A DNA stretch of 64,000 nt from Aquilaria yunnanensis (Eukaryota; Streptophyta; Magnoliopsida; Malvales; Thymelaeaceae): contig CM077593.1 of assembly GCA_039654915.1 (NCBI GenBank), forward strand, positions 111,525,413 to 111,589,412. Reading direction: 5' to 3'. Positions within the stretch are counted from its first letter, which is position 1; every line of letters starts with the position of its first letter. The notes beneath the pieces were generated by a model that saw only the letters and a program-made list of their open reading frames with translations, made no database searches and was not told where the DNA came from. The position numbers and the translations under genes were made by a program. Of the stretch, positions 25,074 to 37,106 are shown piece by piece.

Positions 25074-26558
25074 TATGGGTGAAAATGGGCCGGGCTTCTT
25101 TTGGGTAGCTCGAACTCGAGCTCGAGTTGAAGCATTTTGAGTTGGGCCTACTTGAGTTCAACCTTGAGCTTGAGCCAAAAAATGGGCTCAAACGTTTTTA
25201 GGACTCGAGCTCGAGCCTAAGCAAACCCGACCCCAAAGGCTCGCAGGCCTAACAGGCCCCTTTCATCGTTTATTCCATCAGGCCCTAAACTCTTCCCACC
25301 CACAATCGATTAATCCCATTTCCACCCACACAGGCAGCCACCACCTAGAGCACTACCTACACCGTCAGCCACCATCGACCACAAGAGCAGAATGTCAATG
25401 GGGAGAGCAATCGACGCTAATGTGCCGCGAGATAAATTGATAGGAGAGCAATCAACAATGCAAAATCGGGCAATCTAGCAGAAAATCGACACCAGTGCTT
25501 GATTGCACCCACCTAATCAGTTGTTGGCTAGTCCCACCAGACCACGCTAATGTTCAATAATGAAATCAGTGCCGACAATACCCCACCCAAGATCCAGGGA
25601 CGATAGCTCTCACCACTACCAACAATAGCCTCACCCAAGATTGACAATGCCGCCATCAACGCTTGAAGCAGACGTCGGAGACCAGATTGACACCTCAAGG
25701 ATGGATTACAGTGGCTCTACTGTCGAATTAAGGGAGACGATGCCTCATTTGTTAAGTTCACAAAATCAAGCCATAATCGCAAAACAATTACAAAATTTAG
25801 AACAAGTTTTCTACTTTCCCTTCTTTGGTTATCAATGTCAGAAAAATTACAGATTTAGTCCTTATCTTTTATCTAAGTTGTAGTTGGGGTACTAAATATT
25901 TATGTGTCATTCGAGCTTCACGGGCTTTCGAACCAAGCTCAAGCCCGTGTCGAGCCTAGCTTGAGCTTAAAAAATTGAGCTGAAGAAATTCGAGTTTGAG
26001 CCTGAGTAGTACCGAATAGTGAAGGGGCCGAGCTCGAGCTTAGTGGGCTCCATTAGGCCAAGCTCATTTTCACCCGGGTTAGGGTCGGGACCCGAAATTC
26101 ACAACCAATTTGGCCATCCGAAATTTGAAACCCGAACTGACCCTAATCCGAAAAAAATCAGGTTGGGTCAGGTTAGGTCGAGTCTGAAGCTTGGAAAGGT
26201 GTAAAAAAAATGCACACACATATATCAAGAATTCAACACATTAGCTAAAAGCAACTTTATAAGTTAATCTAAAAATGCACATTCTATAACCTAAAAGCAA
26301 CTTCATAACACATAATAGTCATAAGTTAATCCAACATATACACATTAGACATTACATTTGCCAAGGCCCAATATTTTTAAATAGCACTTATTCAGGTTCA
26401 GGTTGGATTCGGGTTCTAACTGAACCATCCCAATTTCTGACATTTTAAACGGGTCGGGTTCGGGTTGACCCGAATAGCCCTTATTTATCTCTTTAACCTG
26501 ACCCTAACCCATAAAATAGGGTCGAGTTTCGGGTTAGGGCCAACCACTTACACCCCTA
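25074..26558. mobile_element. hAT-like non-autonomous element, possibly composite
   Basis: The left end reads TATGGGTGAAAATGG and the right end is the complement of TAGGGGTGTAAGTGG. An 8-bp target duplication GGCAAGAC occurs at 25066-25073 and 26559-26566. A second inverted match (gggtgaaaatg at 25077, cattttcaccc near 26064-26074) suggests two related elements nested or fused. The interior is rich in 'gagctcgag' and 'gggtcgggtt' runs. I see no transposase. Confidence 0.75.
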
Positions 26559-26740
26559 GGCAAGACTACTAAGAATGTCAATTTATAAACAATGAGGGCT
26601 TATATGGCATGTGGAGATAAATGGGGTACTTAAGTGTGTAATTTTGCATTTTAAGAATCTATCTAAAAGGCTCCTTTGTTACCCAATTGTTGTCCTTTTA
26701 ATAATTGATTAATAAAAAACGATTTATGTCTTTTTATATT

Positions 26741-27827
26741 GGCCTAAATATGCATATGGTCCCTTAACTATGGTGACTCACACGAGTTAGTCCCTAATGC
26801 GTGACTTATCACAACTTAGTCCTCTAAGTTTGATAAATATTATGACTTAGTCCCTAATTGGATGGTAAGATGGATGACATTACTTAGCCTACTCGGACAA
26901 AGCGGGAGGAATCAGGCTAGAATTTAGGTTACCAAACAACCATGGAACTTGAAAATTTTCCTTTGAGGCTGAATGCTTCCGAAGCTTTCTGGGCACCATT
27001 GTTCCCGAAAATCACCAGTGCATGACCTGGTTATGTAGAATTCAGGCCACAAAACAATAGCCACATGGTTTCGGGTCTCAATTTTGCATGGTTTGCTTCA
27101 ATTATGATTCAATTCAAATTTGGTTTTTGAAAGTTGCTTATGAACCCTAACTTTAATTTTTTAAATTGAGTATTATGTGTGTGAAATTGATAAAAATGAA
27201 TGATTCTTTGGTGTTCATCGATTAGTGGACAGTGACGCCCCTCTATTTCCAATCGCTGATTGATGGAGTATGTGCATCGGGTGGAATTGCGACGGTCGCG
27301 ATTCTTGGAAGAGTCACCAAATAGAGACGGCAATTACATGCCAAGGTAATGCGCTGGTTCCTTGCTGGCCTTGCCGCCCCAAGCCAAAGGTGTCCTATGG
27401 AAAAAGGCAGCATCGGATTCAATGGAGAGAGGATGCAAAGCCACGATGATGGCGTTAGATTCCCTGATGGCACCAATTTCCTGCTGTAGCGTCACGAAGA
27501 TGGAGAGCTTGACTTGGGATTTGTTGAAACAGAGGCTGACGGTGAAAAGCAAGGCCAGATTTTATGGAGAAGAGGTCGCCGGCAAGGCATGAGGCTGAAT
27601 TTGCTTGAAAGATCGCCAAAAATTGGTGGCGAGGGAAAGAAGCCCTAACGGCATCGCGGTCACGTGATGGCCTGTGTCATTTAAGGGACTAAGTCGCACA
27701 CACTTTCACAATTTCAAAACTAAGTTGCATATTTATTTAACTTGAAGGACTAAGTTGCAATGATTCAATCTTTAAGGACTAACTCGTGCGAGTCACCAAA
27801 GTTAAGGGACCATAGATGATTTAGGCC
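26741..27827. mobile_element. MULE (Mutator-like) non-autonomous element, possible Pack-MULE
   Basis: The element is 1087 bp with long (about 100 bp or more) diverged terminal inverted repeats beginning GGCCTAAAT. A perfect 9-bp target duplication TTTTATATT lies at 26732-26740 and 27828-27836. The 9-bp duplication and long TIRs are Mutator hallmarks. The interior (about 26930-27660) is clearly more GC-rich than the TIRs. It has open frames on both strands (27362-27592 plus, 27334-27552 minus), so it may be a captured host fragment, but I cannot name the source. Confidence 0.85.
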
Positions 27828-27924
27828 TTTTATATTTTAAAAAACCATCAGTCTCCTTTAACCTTTTTTTTTTTTTTATAATGTGTTTTTTAATGCCCTT
27901 TGGGACTTGGGGAAAAGAGGGGGA

Positions 27925-30900
27925 AATGCGTTTGTTTCTCTCTGTGCCCGGTGAGTGTGCACTTTTATAGTCTTATACCCAATTTATTTTAACTTAAATT
28001 AATTGATATTAAAATAATTTATTTTTATTTTTATATATATTTTATCTAAAATTAATTTTAATTAAAAGTTAATATTATATAGTTATAATAATTCATTGAA
28101 AATATAATTTTTTTTATTTTAAGGCATTAAAATTTTTTTATAAAAATTTAACAATATTATGAAAATTTATTTTTAAATAGATTATTACATTTACATAATA
28201 TTAACTTTCAAATGAAATTAGTCTCATAATAAAAAAATATAAAAATAAAAATAAATTAATTAATTTAAATTAAAACGAATTAGCGATTACTCTCACTTGC
28301 TTGTGTGCTGTCTCTCTGCCCAGCCAGAACTGAAGAAAGAACCTTACTTTCTCAACCCCTAAATTACATAAACTGATGCAGAACATTTTTGTTTTCTGTG
28401 GCCCATCTTTTGGTCAGCTTGTCTCTATGTTCACAATGTTAGGGTTTTAAACTTAAGAGATGGGTTCTGTTTCTGGTTTTCCTTCTTCACACAGGCTATG
28501 GCTCTCGCCAGAAACTTTTTTTACTAAAGAGGTACTCTTGCTCTCTTCTTCTTCTTCTGGGTTCTTTATCTTACATTTTTTTAATATGTAACTGAATAGT
28601 AGTCACATAAGAGAAAATGAGATGGCGAAAAAAATGTCTGAAACCGCCACCAAGTTTGAGATCTGTACTTGGTCCGCTTCTATGTCTTGTGGCTATCAGT
28701 TATCCTTGCCCATTGAAACATTTGACTCGCATTGTTGAAAAATGGTTGATTTGTTTTCTGTTTGAGTCGGCTTCTTGTTTGTATGTTTGTCCTTCGAATT
28801 TTGGAGCTTCAAGTAGGAACCTTGCTACTGTTTCAGAACTTATATAAAGTGGATGCTGCGAAGGGACATGGAGCATTTCTGGTTTAATGCCCAGTTAATT
28901 TGGTATATTTTTCCAATAGTATTTTAATAAATTCTGGAGAGAACAGTTATTGAGATTTGAGACTACTGTAGTTTGCATATAAGTTATGCCTTATGGAGGC
29001 TGTTGCTGTCCATGGAAAAAAGCGTGAAGAAAAATGATGCAGGGTGAGGAAAATTCTCTCTAATTGTGGAGCAGAAGAGATCTATTTTATAAAATGATAG
29101 ACTGGATGCCTCAAGATTCATTATAGCCAGGCGCTTCAAGAACTAGTTCCCTGCATAATTGTGGACTTTTTGCGTGCTTCTTGGTCTCTATTTTTAATTG
29201 GACGAACTGATACCTCTCATACCTCCAATTTTCCTTCTTTTGCTTGTGGTGTTTTTCAATTCGAGGTAGTAGAGCATGTGCTTCTTCATTGAGAATGAAT
29301 TTTCCTATTGTTAATAATCCAGTTAGCATCTGAGTATGACCACTAGATACTGACTGGAGAATGAAATCAGCAGCATCTACTTCAGGTTTTAGTGCCCTGG
29401 ATAGAGGAACTATTTCCTCTTATCAAGCTAAAATTTTTTATAAAACACACTTCAATGGTTGAGGTCCAGCACTCTCCTTGAGTTTCAAACCCCAGAGAGA
29501 GCCTATTTCTAGAGGGATGCCATTTGTGCAATTATTCAGTATAGGTTCCAGTAGAGCAGGAGTGACATGCCTATTTGTGGTAGGATACTGTTTGTGCAAG
29601 TAAAGTGTAGCATTAGCTAAAGGAAAAGCAAAAAAAAAACTTTTAACAGCATTAGAAGCAGATGTTTTGTTGCATTTTTTATGTTGCTACCCTTCTTGAA
29701 ACAGCTATTTCTAGCAAGACAGCAATTACTCCTTTTGATACTAAATTTTAGAATGATGTCTCCTAGGTTTCTCTTTGTCTTTGTTACTTCCACTCTAATT
29801 GCCTAGGCATAACTATGTTGATGCTTATAGGAACATGGTCAATTTATCGTCATCGGACACTGAATTAACTTCAGGTCATTTATTTTCATGGCTGTTTGAA
29901 ATCCTAGGGATGTGGTTTTGTAAGAGCGGTGCGAGGGGGGTAAGTCATCTAAAGCAACAGAGGAAGACCCTAAGGTATCCTTAGAAGAACGAAATGAGAA
30001 GTGGATAAAATTTGTGACACAATTTTGTTCCCTTTTGGAGGATACAAGGATTCATAGACTTGTCTTGGGACACATATCTGCCGTGTCAACTTTTGTTTCT
30101 GACCATTCAGGTGCATGCACTAATACTACCAAGACTTGTGCCCGGTTCTGTAACGTAAAAACATATGCTTTTCCTTTTCATAAAGAAAAAGAGGATCTTG
30201 TCATCATACTAACCTTAATTTGCTTGTCTCATGATCTTGTGTGTTGCTAGGTGAATTTGAAAGCAAATGCTTTTCTTTGCCACAAAGAAAAAGAAGATTT
30301 TCTTGTCATATTCTCCAACTCAGGATTTGTATTAGGTTTTGGGGTTTAACAGACCAAATGAATTATGGATATAGAAATTGGTCCTGTCCTGAACTCTATA
30401 GTAATTACTTTCTTATATGCATGAACTTGAATAACGAATAAGAAGTGCGCATGTTATAATTTTCTTTTTTTCAAGTTGGAAGATGAATTCAGTTATATCG
30501 ACTGTCTCAAAGGGAAGACAAACAATACTGAAACGTCCTGTAATTGTGGCCATTTGAAAATATGTATGCATGTTTTAGTTGACTCAATTATGCTCAACAG
30601 TTGTTTGGTTGTCTTTCAGGTTGAGAGACTATTGGTGCACCCTCTCGCCTGCGTGTGCCCTAATCTAACGTTAGAAGCCAGAGCCCTGTATCTATAAGGT
30701 ACTTTCAGAATTCCTGGATTGTTTGGAGTAGGGAATGAAGCCATTGGTCCGTATAGCATAGGATAAATGTAGTATATTAGATATGAATTGTAGATTGTTG
30801 CTTATTTTGGGATTGTTAGATAGAAGGAGATTTTCTTCGACTATCATGTTAGCTATTTAGCTAAATTTTCTTTCATTCCATCTACATGTGCAGTAGACGC

Positions 30901-32630
30901 TTGCATTCTGATAAACAATTAAGAACTTATCAATATCAGCCCTTGCATACATGCACTCCCATGTTCACGTGCACACAATCACGTTTTGTTCAAGGGCCAT
31001 TGTAGCATGAGGGTCCAACATATCCATTTTGGATGAAGGGCACAGGTTAGTCGTTCAATTTAGGTGGCCCCTTGGTCGTTAAGGAGGATCCCATGTACTT
31101 TTGTGGCTGTGATACATCGTCGTTCTTGTTTTGGATGATAGGCTGTTACATGAGCATTTTCCTTCAAATTGTTCATTTATGAAAGATATATTGATTAACA
31201 TAGTATCATCCTGTAAACCTAATGAATAAAACAAACACCCCATATGCGTGATTACAGTGAAAATTTTGTGGCTCAGAACCTTGAGCGCTTGCATTCCCTG
31301 GGATGACCCTGAGGAAATCGTTTAAGATCCGTACAGTAATTGTAAACCATGAAGTATTTTTGCACCCATCTCAGCCTTCTTCTACCTGTGGCATCGAGCT
31401 CTTGAGATAGCCATGTGGTGGTTCTGGCAGTTGCAGAAGCGCTCTTGGTCTCACATGCCGAGTAGCCTCCATTCGACCAAGTGCAAGCTTCGATTTTGAG
31501 GTTGCGAAAGTAGGCAGTGAAAGGGGCATTTGACCAGTCCGTTTTAACTCTCCCACCCATTGTAGCCCACTGCTCTGCGTCCCATAGGCTTGAGTAGACT
31601 CGCATAGGCTTGGTCTTGGGGAAGGGGATACCCAACAATTCATCACTGCTGAAGACTCGTAATGGGATGCTATCTACCAAGAAACTAATGAATAGCATAC
31701 TTATCAGTGGAGCTATAATCACAAAAAGAATTTTTTTAATAAAGTGATTTCTACCAATTTATGTGAAATAGAAATCAGTGATGGTCTATCTGTTAAAATG
31801 TAGGATTGCAGTTCTCATATGTTGTTCGACATGGTTTTAAATAATTTCATTTTGGTCCCCAAGCTTCAATATATGTGTCTGATTTACCTACAAAAAAATC
31901 ATATAACTAGATAGGTCAGTGTGATAAGAGGGTAGCATGTATCTTACATTATGCGGCGAGGATTCCAAACAATGGAGTAAGTGTGAAAGTCCTTCCTGGG
32001 ATCAAACCAGAGGTAGAACTGCTGCTCTCTGTTCCCTTTTCCTTCTGTGTAGATGTTCGTATGCACGATATAGGGCTGTCCACTCAAGTTGCCCAAGAAC
32101 TCAAAATCAATCTCATGCTGGTTTGGCCATTCAGAGGACAGCTGCAACATTACAGGGCAATGCAGTTAAGAAAACATGCCTCTAGTATCAATTTATCACC
32201 ATCAATAACAAGAAAGAAAAAGAAAAGTATGTGAACACGATGTGAATCATGATTGTGACTCATTTCATTTATCCAAAAATGAGCAAATTACTGAAGGCAT
32301 TTGCAGTATTGTGTAGCTTGCTTAGCTGGTATAGATTATTGAAGAGTTATCGAAAGGTTTTGCACTATGATCAACCATAAAGAAAAAGAAAGGAAAATTA
32401 CAATGGTTGAGAGATACATACATAGAAGGCAGTGACAGTGCCAGCAGAATTCCCAGGGACAAGTTTGATTTCCATGTCAACTCTTCCAAAGAGGAACTCT
32501 GTTTTGGACTGAAACCCAGAGCCAGAGGTCTGGTCAAGGGTGAGGCTTGCAAGCTTTCCTCCATCAAGAACCTGTGCTCTGTTGCCACCCCAGTTCATGT
32601 CCACCTCCTTGTTAAAATCACTACCAGCGG
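27925..32630. repeat. Segmental duplication, copy 2 (carries the intact XTH gene)
   Basis: Direct-orientation homolog of 1120-5510. It is interrupted near its left end by a foldback MITE (27981-28281). The plus-strand stretches at about 28500-28760, 29800-29960 and 30620-30700 correspond to the conserved stretches in copy 1. They are open for short distances only and match no family I recognise. The XTH half (31.27-32.71 kb) is complete here. Confidence 0.8.
27981..28281. mobile_element. AT-rich foldback MITE
   Basis: The ends form a long inverted repeat: aatttattttaacttaaatt on the left pairs with the complement of the right end, which reads taatttaaattaaaacgaat. Duplication copy 1 lacks this roughly 300-bp segment at the corresponding place, showing it is an insertion. 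The target duplication could not be settled, so the superfamily is open. Confidence 0.65.
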
Positions 32631-32709
32631 CAACTAATATTATCGGTGCAACAAATATTAGGGAACTGCCAACAAAAACAGAGAAAATAAGTACAAAAGT
32701 TGGAGACAT
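31273..32709 (-). CDS. Xyloglucan endotransglucosylase/hydrolase (GH16), TCH4/XTH22-like
   Basis: An apoplastic enzyme that cuts and rejoins xyloglucan in the plant cell wall. Three exons fit GT-AG sites: 32709-32422, 32141-31948 and 31684-31273, giving 297 aa, the usual size. Residues 1-28 form a hydrophobic signal peptide. The GH16 active site HEIDFEFLG is at 105-113 with the catalytic Glu/Asp/Glu at 106, 108 and 110, followed at once by the conserved N-glycosylation site NLSG. The C-terminal XET_C domain has paired cysteines (ACTW, YSACE) and ends [14 protein letters not shown]. The start is the first ATG of the signal peptide. The decayed paralog is at 4190-5510. The residues before HEIDFE are NQ rather than the more common pattern, but the catalytic set is complete, so it is probably functional. 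The subgroup is inferred by eye. Confidence 0.93.
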
Positions 32710-32839
32710 TTTGTTTCTTCCCCATTTTCTTTGAAAAAAAAAAATTGGTCAAATATAGGAGGCATCCAAAGGCCCCTTTATATGCCATGTGGGAAAAAGA
32801 TTTGACCCTAAGAAAATAGCTGGAGATTGGGTGGTGCAA

Positions 32840-33828
32840 GCTAGTTAAGCTTGGGTGTAAAGCTTATTAACGCCAGTTTAAAGCTAATTTGTAGTATCAT
32901 ATGAACTGTGCAAATGAACTGGTCTATGTATGGCCACACCACATATATTCGTAATCTGTACGGCACATTTTAATTCTACATGAAAAGTACTCAGAAAGGA
33001 ATTCTTCTTAATAATTTAACAATATTTAGTTAATTTTTTTCAGAGAATTTATTTACTTGGTTATTTCTAAACATTAGAAAACTTATTTGATGCCAAGGTC
33101 CCAATATTCATTGTGTGAATGCAACTTCTGCCTAACAAATTTCCTGAATTCAAGCTCTCTTTCACTTCACGGCAACCATGGACTTATGTTCGGCGGAAAC
33201 GGGCCATGAAAAACAAAAATAAAAATAAAAAAGCTAAAAACAGAAAATAAAACCTTTGGAAATTAAGCAATGGTAAAGTCCCAAAGAAAAGGGGAGGTAA
33301 ACTATTTGCGCGATTATAAACTATGTCTCTATTGTGTCAGATTCACAAAGATAATAGGTGGCCTTTGTAATATTTTAATTGGAATTTTATGCGGATTGAT
33401 TGAAGTGAATCATTTTAATAACGCTAGTGATTTATTCAGTAGGTATATGTCATCAGCCTATTGGTGGCTAATTCTTTCCAAAGAATTATTTGGTTTTTTT
33501 TTTAATTGAGAAATTTCAGAGGAAAACATGCTGCTGCAGTGCATTTCATCATGGTGTCAACTGTGGTGTGCCGAGCACAGGCATCAACTATCAGATGGAT
33601 AAAGCTACTAATTATTATTATTTATTATTATTTCTTGGATTAAGAGAAAAAAACAAAAGACTCTAATTTTCTTTTAAATGCATCACAATAGATGATGGAA
33701 TAGAACTAAGAAAAAGAAGTTTGTATTTTCTTAGAAACGCAACTTCAGCTTTGATTCGATGGAGGAAAAAGGGTCACGCATCAAAAGATGCGCCGCGTGA
33801 GCGTGAGGGGGAGTTTTGTTTGGAGTAT
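32840..33828. other. Promoter-side flank of the XTH gene, no gene seen
   Basis: Upstream sequence of the minus-strand XTH gene. It is AT-rich, and short frames (for example 33270-33509 plus) have no domain or coding character. Confidence 0.45.
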
Positions 33829-33975
33829 AGTATTAAATATCCTAGTATACTATTTATTGCAGGTACTCAGTATGCGGTATAAATATTTTTATATTTTATT
33901 ATTTTACTGCATGATATATCATTATACTATTTTGTATACCGCTAACCTTTTGTATATATCTTATAAAAAAAAAGT
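33829..33975. repeat. Left arm of a TIR element split by the Ogre-like insertion
   Basis: Stretches here (tactgcatgatata, gtataccgctaac, gtattaaatatc) are inverted relative to 51420-51515 (complement reads tactgcatgatatacc, gcataccgttac, gtgttaaatacc). With the retrotransposon removed, the two arms would bound an element of roughly 1.1 kb. The arms are diverged and the flanking duplication (about tgtttgga / tgatttgga) is uncertain. Confidence 0.5.
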
Positions 33976-35527
33976 CATGATATATTGTAAATACCGCTTA
34001 GTACATACCATGGTATTTTTTTTTATGGCTATTTTTTTTCATTTTACATCAAAATATTATAAATATATAAAATATTAAAATATAAATAATATATATATAT
34101 CATAAAATAAACATATTTTTTTATATTTTTTATTACTTTTCTTAGTTAATATAAAATTTTAATAAATGGTAGCAACTTAAATGTCACAATATAAGTTCAA
34201 TTGATTGTAGTGGCTCCATGGTATATGGATCATATTGATATCTACAACAAGTGTCATCATCATTAACCGAAAATTCATCATCATTGGCCCCCATCTTTTT
34301 CAATAATCTATTCAGTGACAATTATTACATTTTTCAGCCATGTTGACACCCAATTTCGTCCGACTAAAATTTCTTTAAAAAAAAAAAAAATACATATATT
34401 ATTTTAGGGGTATTTTTATTCTAAATATGTGTGTATAAAAAAAATTGATTAAATTAATTAAAAAAAACTAAAAATTAAAATATTATTAGTTAATTTTTAT
34501 TTTAAAAAAAAAAAGTGGCTCTCGAGAGGCTTCGGGAGGCTTCTCCCTTCTTCTTTTTCTAGTTAAAAGAGAAGCCCCTGGGCTCCAGCGAGAGGGGAGA
34601 GCCGTCCATCTTTCTCTCTTCTCCCTCCACCTGCTCCCTTCTCGATTCTTCTTCCCTTTCTACATAAACAATTTCTCTCCTTCACGCTCTCAGCTCTCTC
34701 TCTCTCGGCCTATAGCTGAGTTATCTTTCTCTCTCTCCCTCCCGGTTTCGATCTTTTCTCTCTCTCCCTCTCTGAGTTATCTTTCTCTCTCTCTCCCTCT
34801 CTGTTTCTTCTCCCTCTCTGTTTCTATTCTCTCTCTCTCAGGCAGAACGCACACACACAGAAAAAAAAATTCTCTCTCTCTTCTCCCTTTTCTCTCCGCG
34901 CCAGCCTCCCTCTAGCCTTCTTCCGCGTCGCCGTCCGACACCATCCTAGCTTCGTATCGCCATCACCTCCGGTTTCCATCCCCGACGTCCCAGCCTTCAT
35001 CTTCTCTCCTCCGTTCGCCTCTGCTCCCGTCGCTCACCTCCGATCTCCCCTGCTGCTCGCCTGCCGCCGTGCTCCCGTCAGCTCCCGTCGCGCCCTCTGC
35101 TCTCCGCGTCGTGCCCCCTGCCGTCACGTCGCCTCCCTCGCTGCGACGCCATCTGCAGCTCCTCCCTTCACTCTTCGCCCGCCGCGTCAACGCCGTGCAA
35201 CCCCCCACCTCTCACGCCGTTGCGTTCCAGATCCGGTTGCAACGCCAGTGAGAGGTTGAAGACGAAGACAAGCGCGTCTGTTTTGTTTGACTAAGTCAAA
35301 TTCTTTTTCTTTTGGGGGGTGGATACGTATGGCTAATATGCATCTCACTTGGTGGTGTTTCATGAGTTGAATTTTGATATAGAAATTTGATACCTGGATG
35401 CAATTATATCAGTTTATTGTACCCTTTAAAATCAGTAGATCAGTTTCAGAATTACGGGTGTTTATTCAAAAAAAAAATGAATGATAAAATTCTGAGATTT
35501 CGAGGGTGTTTATGTCCATGACCGGGT

Positions 35528-35541
35528 GATCTGGTAAGATC
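35528..35541 (+). ncRNA. LTR hairpin 1 of 3
   Basis: GATCT-GGTA-AGATC, a 5-bp stem with a 4-base loop. It is flanked by ccgggt on the left and ccatggcttgga on the right. The same flanks and geometry recur at 36668-36681 and 36796-36809 with different stem bases that still pair. The 3' LTR copy is at 49385-49398. Confidence 0.6.
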
Positions 35542-35812
35542 CATGGCTTGGATAATTATTTAAAAATATTTCAAAACAATAGAAAATATATAAAGGGGAT
35601 TTATGAAAATCCTTAGAAGATAATCACCGCACCACTCGATAAGCCCAGCACTGATCGTTGATCAATCGCCCACTGCCGAACGATATCAAAACAGGACAAA
35701 AATCTGTTCTGGAATCCATAGCTCGATTAAAAGTCGACTCAAATCTCGGTACAATTCCTCTTATATTCTTCAACTTTTCTATTTCACATAAGTTACTAAC
35801 TAACTAACTTTA

Positions 35813-35845
<33 letters not shown>

Positions 35846-36198
35846 AGGGAAGGTTATGCCTCCTATTTATTATTTTTAAAAAAAAGTGGATGGCCGAAAA
35901 GCCCTACTTTATTCATTTATATATCATCTTTTGATATTCTTTTGTTTACTTTATGTGTTTTCCCTTTATCTATTTGCATGTGTTATTTAATTTATGCATC
36001 TCTTTTTTTTAATGGATGTTCAAAACAAAAATAAATAAATAAAAAAAATAAGAAAACCTCCACTTTATTTATTGTTATTTAATTTTTCTTTATTTTATGG
36101 TTAAACTCATTTCATTTAAAGAAATTAGCCATAAAAAAATATATATGTAAAATAAATTTGAACCATGTTGTTAAGTCAAAAAATTTTTTTTTTTAGTT

Positions 36199-36294
36199 CA
36201 TGGTATATTGGCTGGAAACTGTCTCGTGCCCGCTTTTGAGCTGCTTCACCTGGTGAAGAGGGTCTGGCTGAGTAACAACGCCCCGTACCATGAT
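36199..36294 (+). ncRNA. Structured leader motif shared with the pararetroviral leader
   Basis: TCATGGTA and TACCATGA form a closing stem of 8 bp. Inside are two blocks (CTGGAAACTGTCTCGTGCC and GGGTCTGGCTGA followed by GTAACAACGCC) around a variable hairpin (CTTCAC-CTG-GTGAAG). Both blocks recur at 59259-59366 on the minus strand around a different hairpin. The second LTR copy lies about 13.86 kb downstream, near 50056-50151. Confidence 0.6.
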
Positions 36295-36667
36295 CAAAGA
36301 TTTTTATTTTTAAACTCTTTGATTCCTTTAAATTAACTTCTTATTAAATAAAAAAATTAATTATTTTTTTATTCTTTTATAAATTGAGTAATTCTTTAAA
36401 TAATAAATATCCTTCATTAAACAAGAAAAATCAGATAAGAAAAAGAAAAGAAAGATAAGAGAAAGATAAAAATCAAAAAGATAAGAAAAAAAGAAAAGAA
36501 AGGAAAGAAAAAAAAAAAGAAAATAAATAAAATTTTTAGATTATTAATAAATCTAAAAATTTCATAAACAAAAAGAATTACGAATTAGTAATTAAACTAA
36601 CAATTAATTCTATAATAAGTAAGAATGTAATAATTAATTATAAAAAAATTAATTTCCATATCCGGAT

Positions 36668-36681
36668 GATCCTGCAGGATC
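36668..36681 (+). ncRNA. LTR hairpin 2 of 3
   Basis: GATCC-TGCA-GGATC in the same flanking context (tccggat on the left, tacggtttgga on the right). The stem differs from hairpin 1 at its last pair (T-A becomes C-G) and remains complementary. The 3' LTR copy is at 50525-50538. Confidence 0.6.
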
Positions 36682-36795
36682 TACGGTTTGGAAAACTTTT
36701 TTTACTAAAATAAATTAAATAAATACAAAGATAAAAATCCATATTTACAATATGGATTAGATTATTTAAAAGTTCACCAAATTCCGTGTCCAAAT

Positions 36796-36809
36796 GACTC
36801 GGCAGAGTC
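36796..36809 (+). ncRNA. LTR hairpin 3 of 3
   Basis: GACTC-GGCA-GAGTC, flanked by tccaaat and catggttcgga. Three stem pairs differ from hairpin 1 and all are compensated. The 3' LTR copy is at 50653-50666. Confidence 0.6.
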
Positions 36810-37106
36810 CATGGTTCGGAAGTATAAAATTTCATACAAATTAATTAATTACCAAAAATCCACATTTCGACTAATCCAGTTAAAATTTCTAATTTTGAAA
36901 ATTAACTGAAAATTATTTAAAAGCAAAGCAAAACAAAATTAAAATCAACTAAGGTGCCAATTTTTGGGCGTTTTGTCAAAGTTGTTTTAACGTAACAGTA
37001 CTCCCGATCCCCGAACTCTCGCAGACCATATTTTAGGTATCCAATCGACCTAAGAAAAACAGATTGGTGGCGACTCCCGAAAAAGGGCCAATCCGTTGCC
37101 ACAGCT

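Larger units (their letters stand above)
34341..37103 (+). repeat. 5' LTR of the Ogre-like element (2763 bp)
   Basis: Begins TGTTGACACC and ends GTTGCCACA. A pyrimidine-rich tract at about 34610-34900 and a GC-rich stretch to about 35260 suggest transcription starts near 34.6 kb, so most of the LTR would be transcribed leader. It differs from the 3' LTR by one 17-bp indel in the CT tract, some homopolymer lengths and a handful of substitutions. The 60-81-codon frames in this LTR occur identically in both copies and have no domain. Confidence 0.96.

Noticed and set aside
32322..32588. 88-codon minus-strand frame overlapping XTH exon 1
   Set aside because: It is the XTH exon 1 region in the wrong frame; the true frame starts at 32709 and splices at 32422.
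34963..35251. GC-rich short ORFs on both strands of the LTR (repeated near 48820-49108)
   Set aside because: They are present in both LTR copies, of biased Arg/Gly or Pro/Ala composition, and without domain. They are best explained by the GC-rich transcribed leader.
36199..36294. Hammerhead, twister or HDV-like ribozyme in the LTR leader motif
   Set aside because: I looked for CTGANGA plus GAAA (hammerhead), the twister core and the HDV-type double pseudoknot. None fits the conserved blocks, so the motif is left unclassified.
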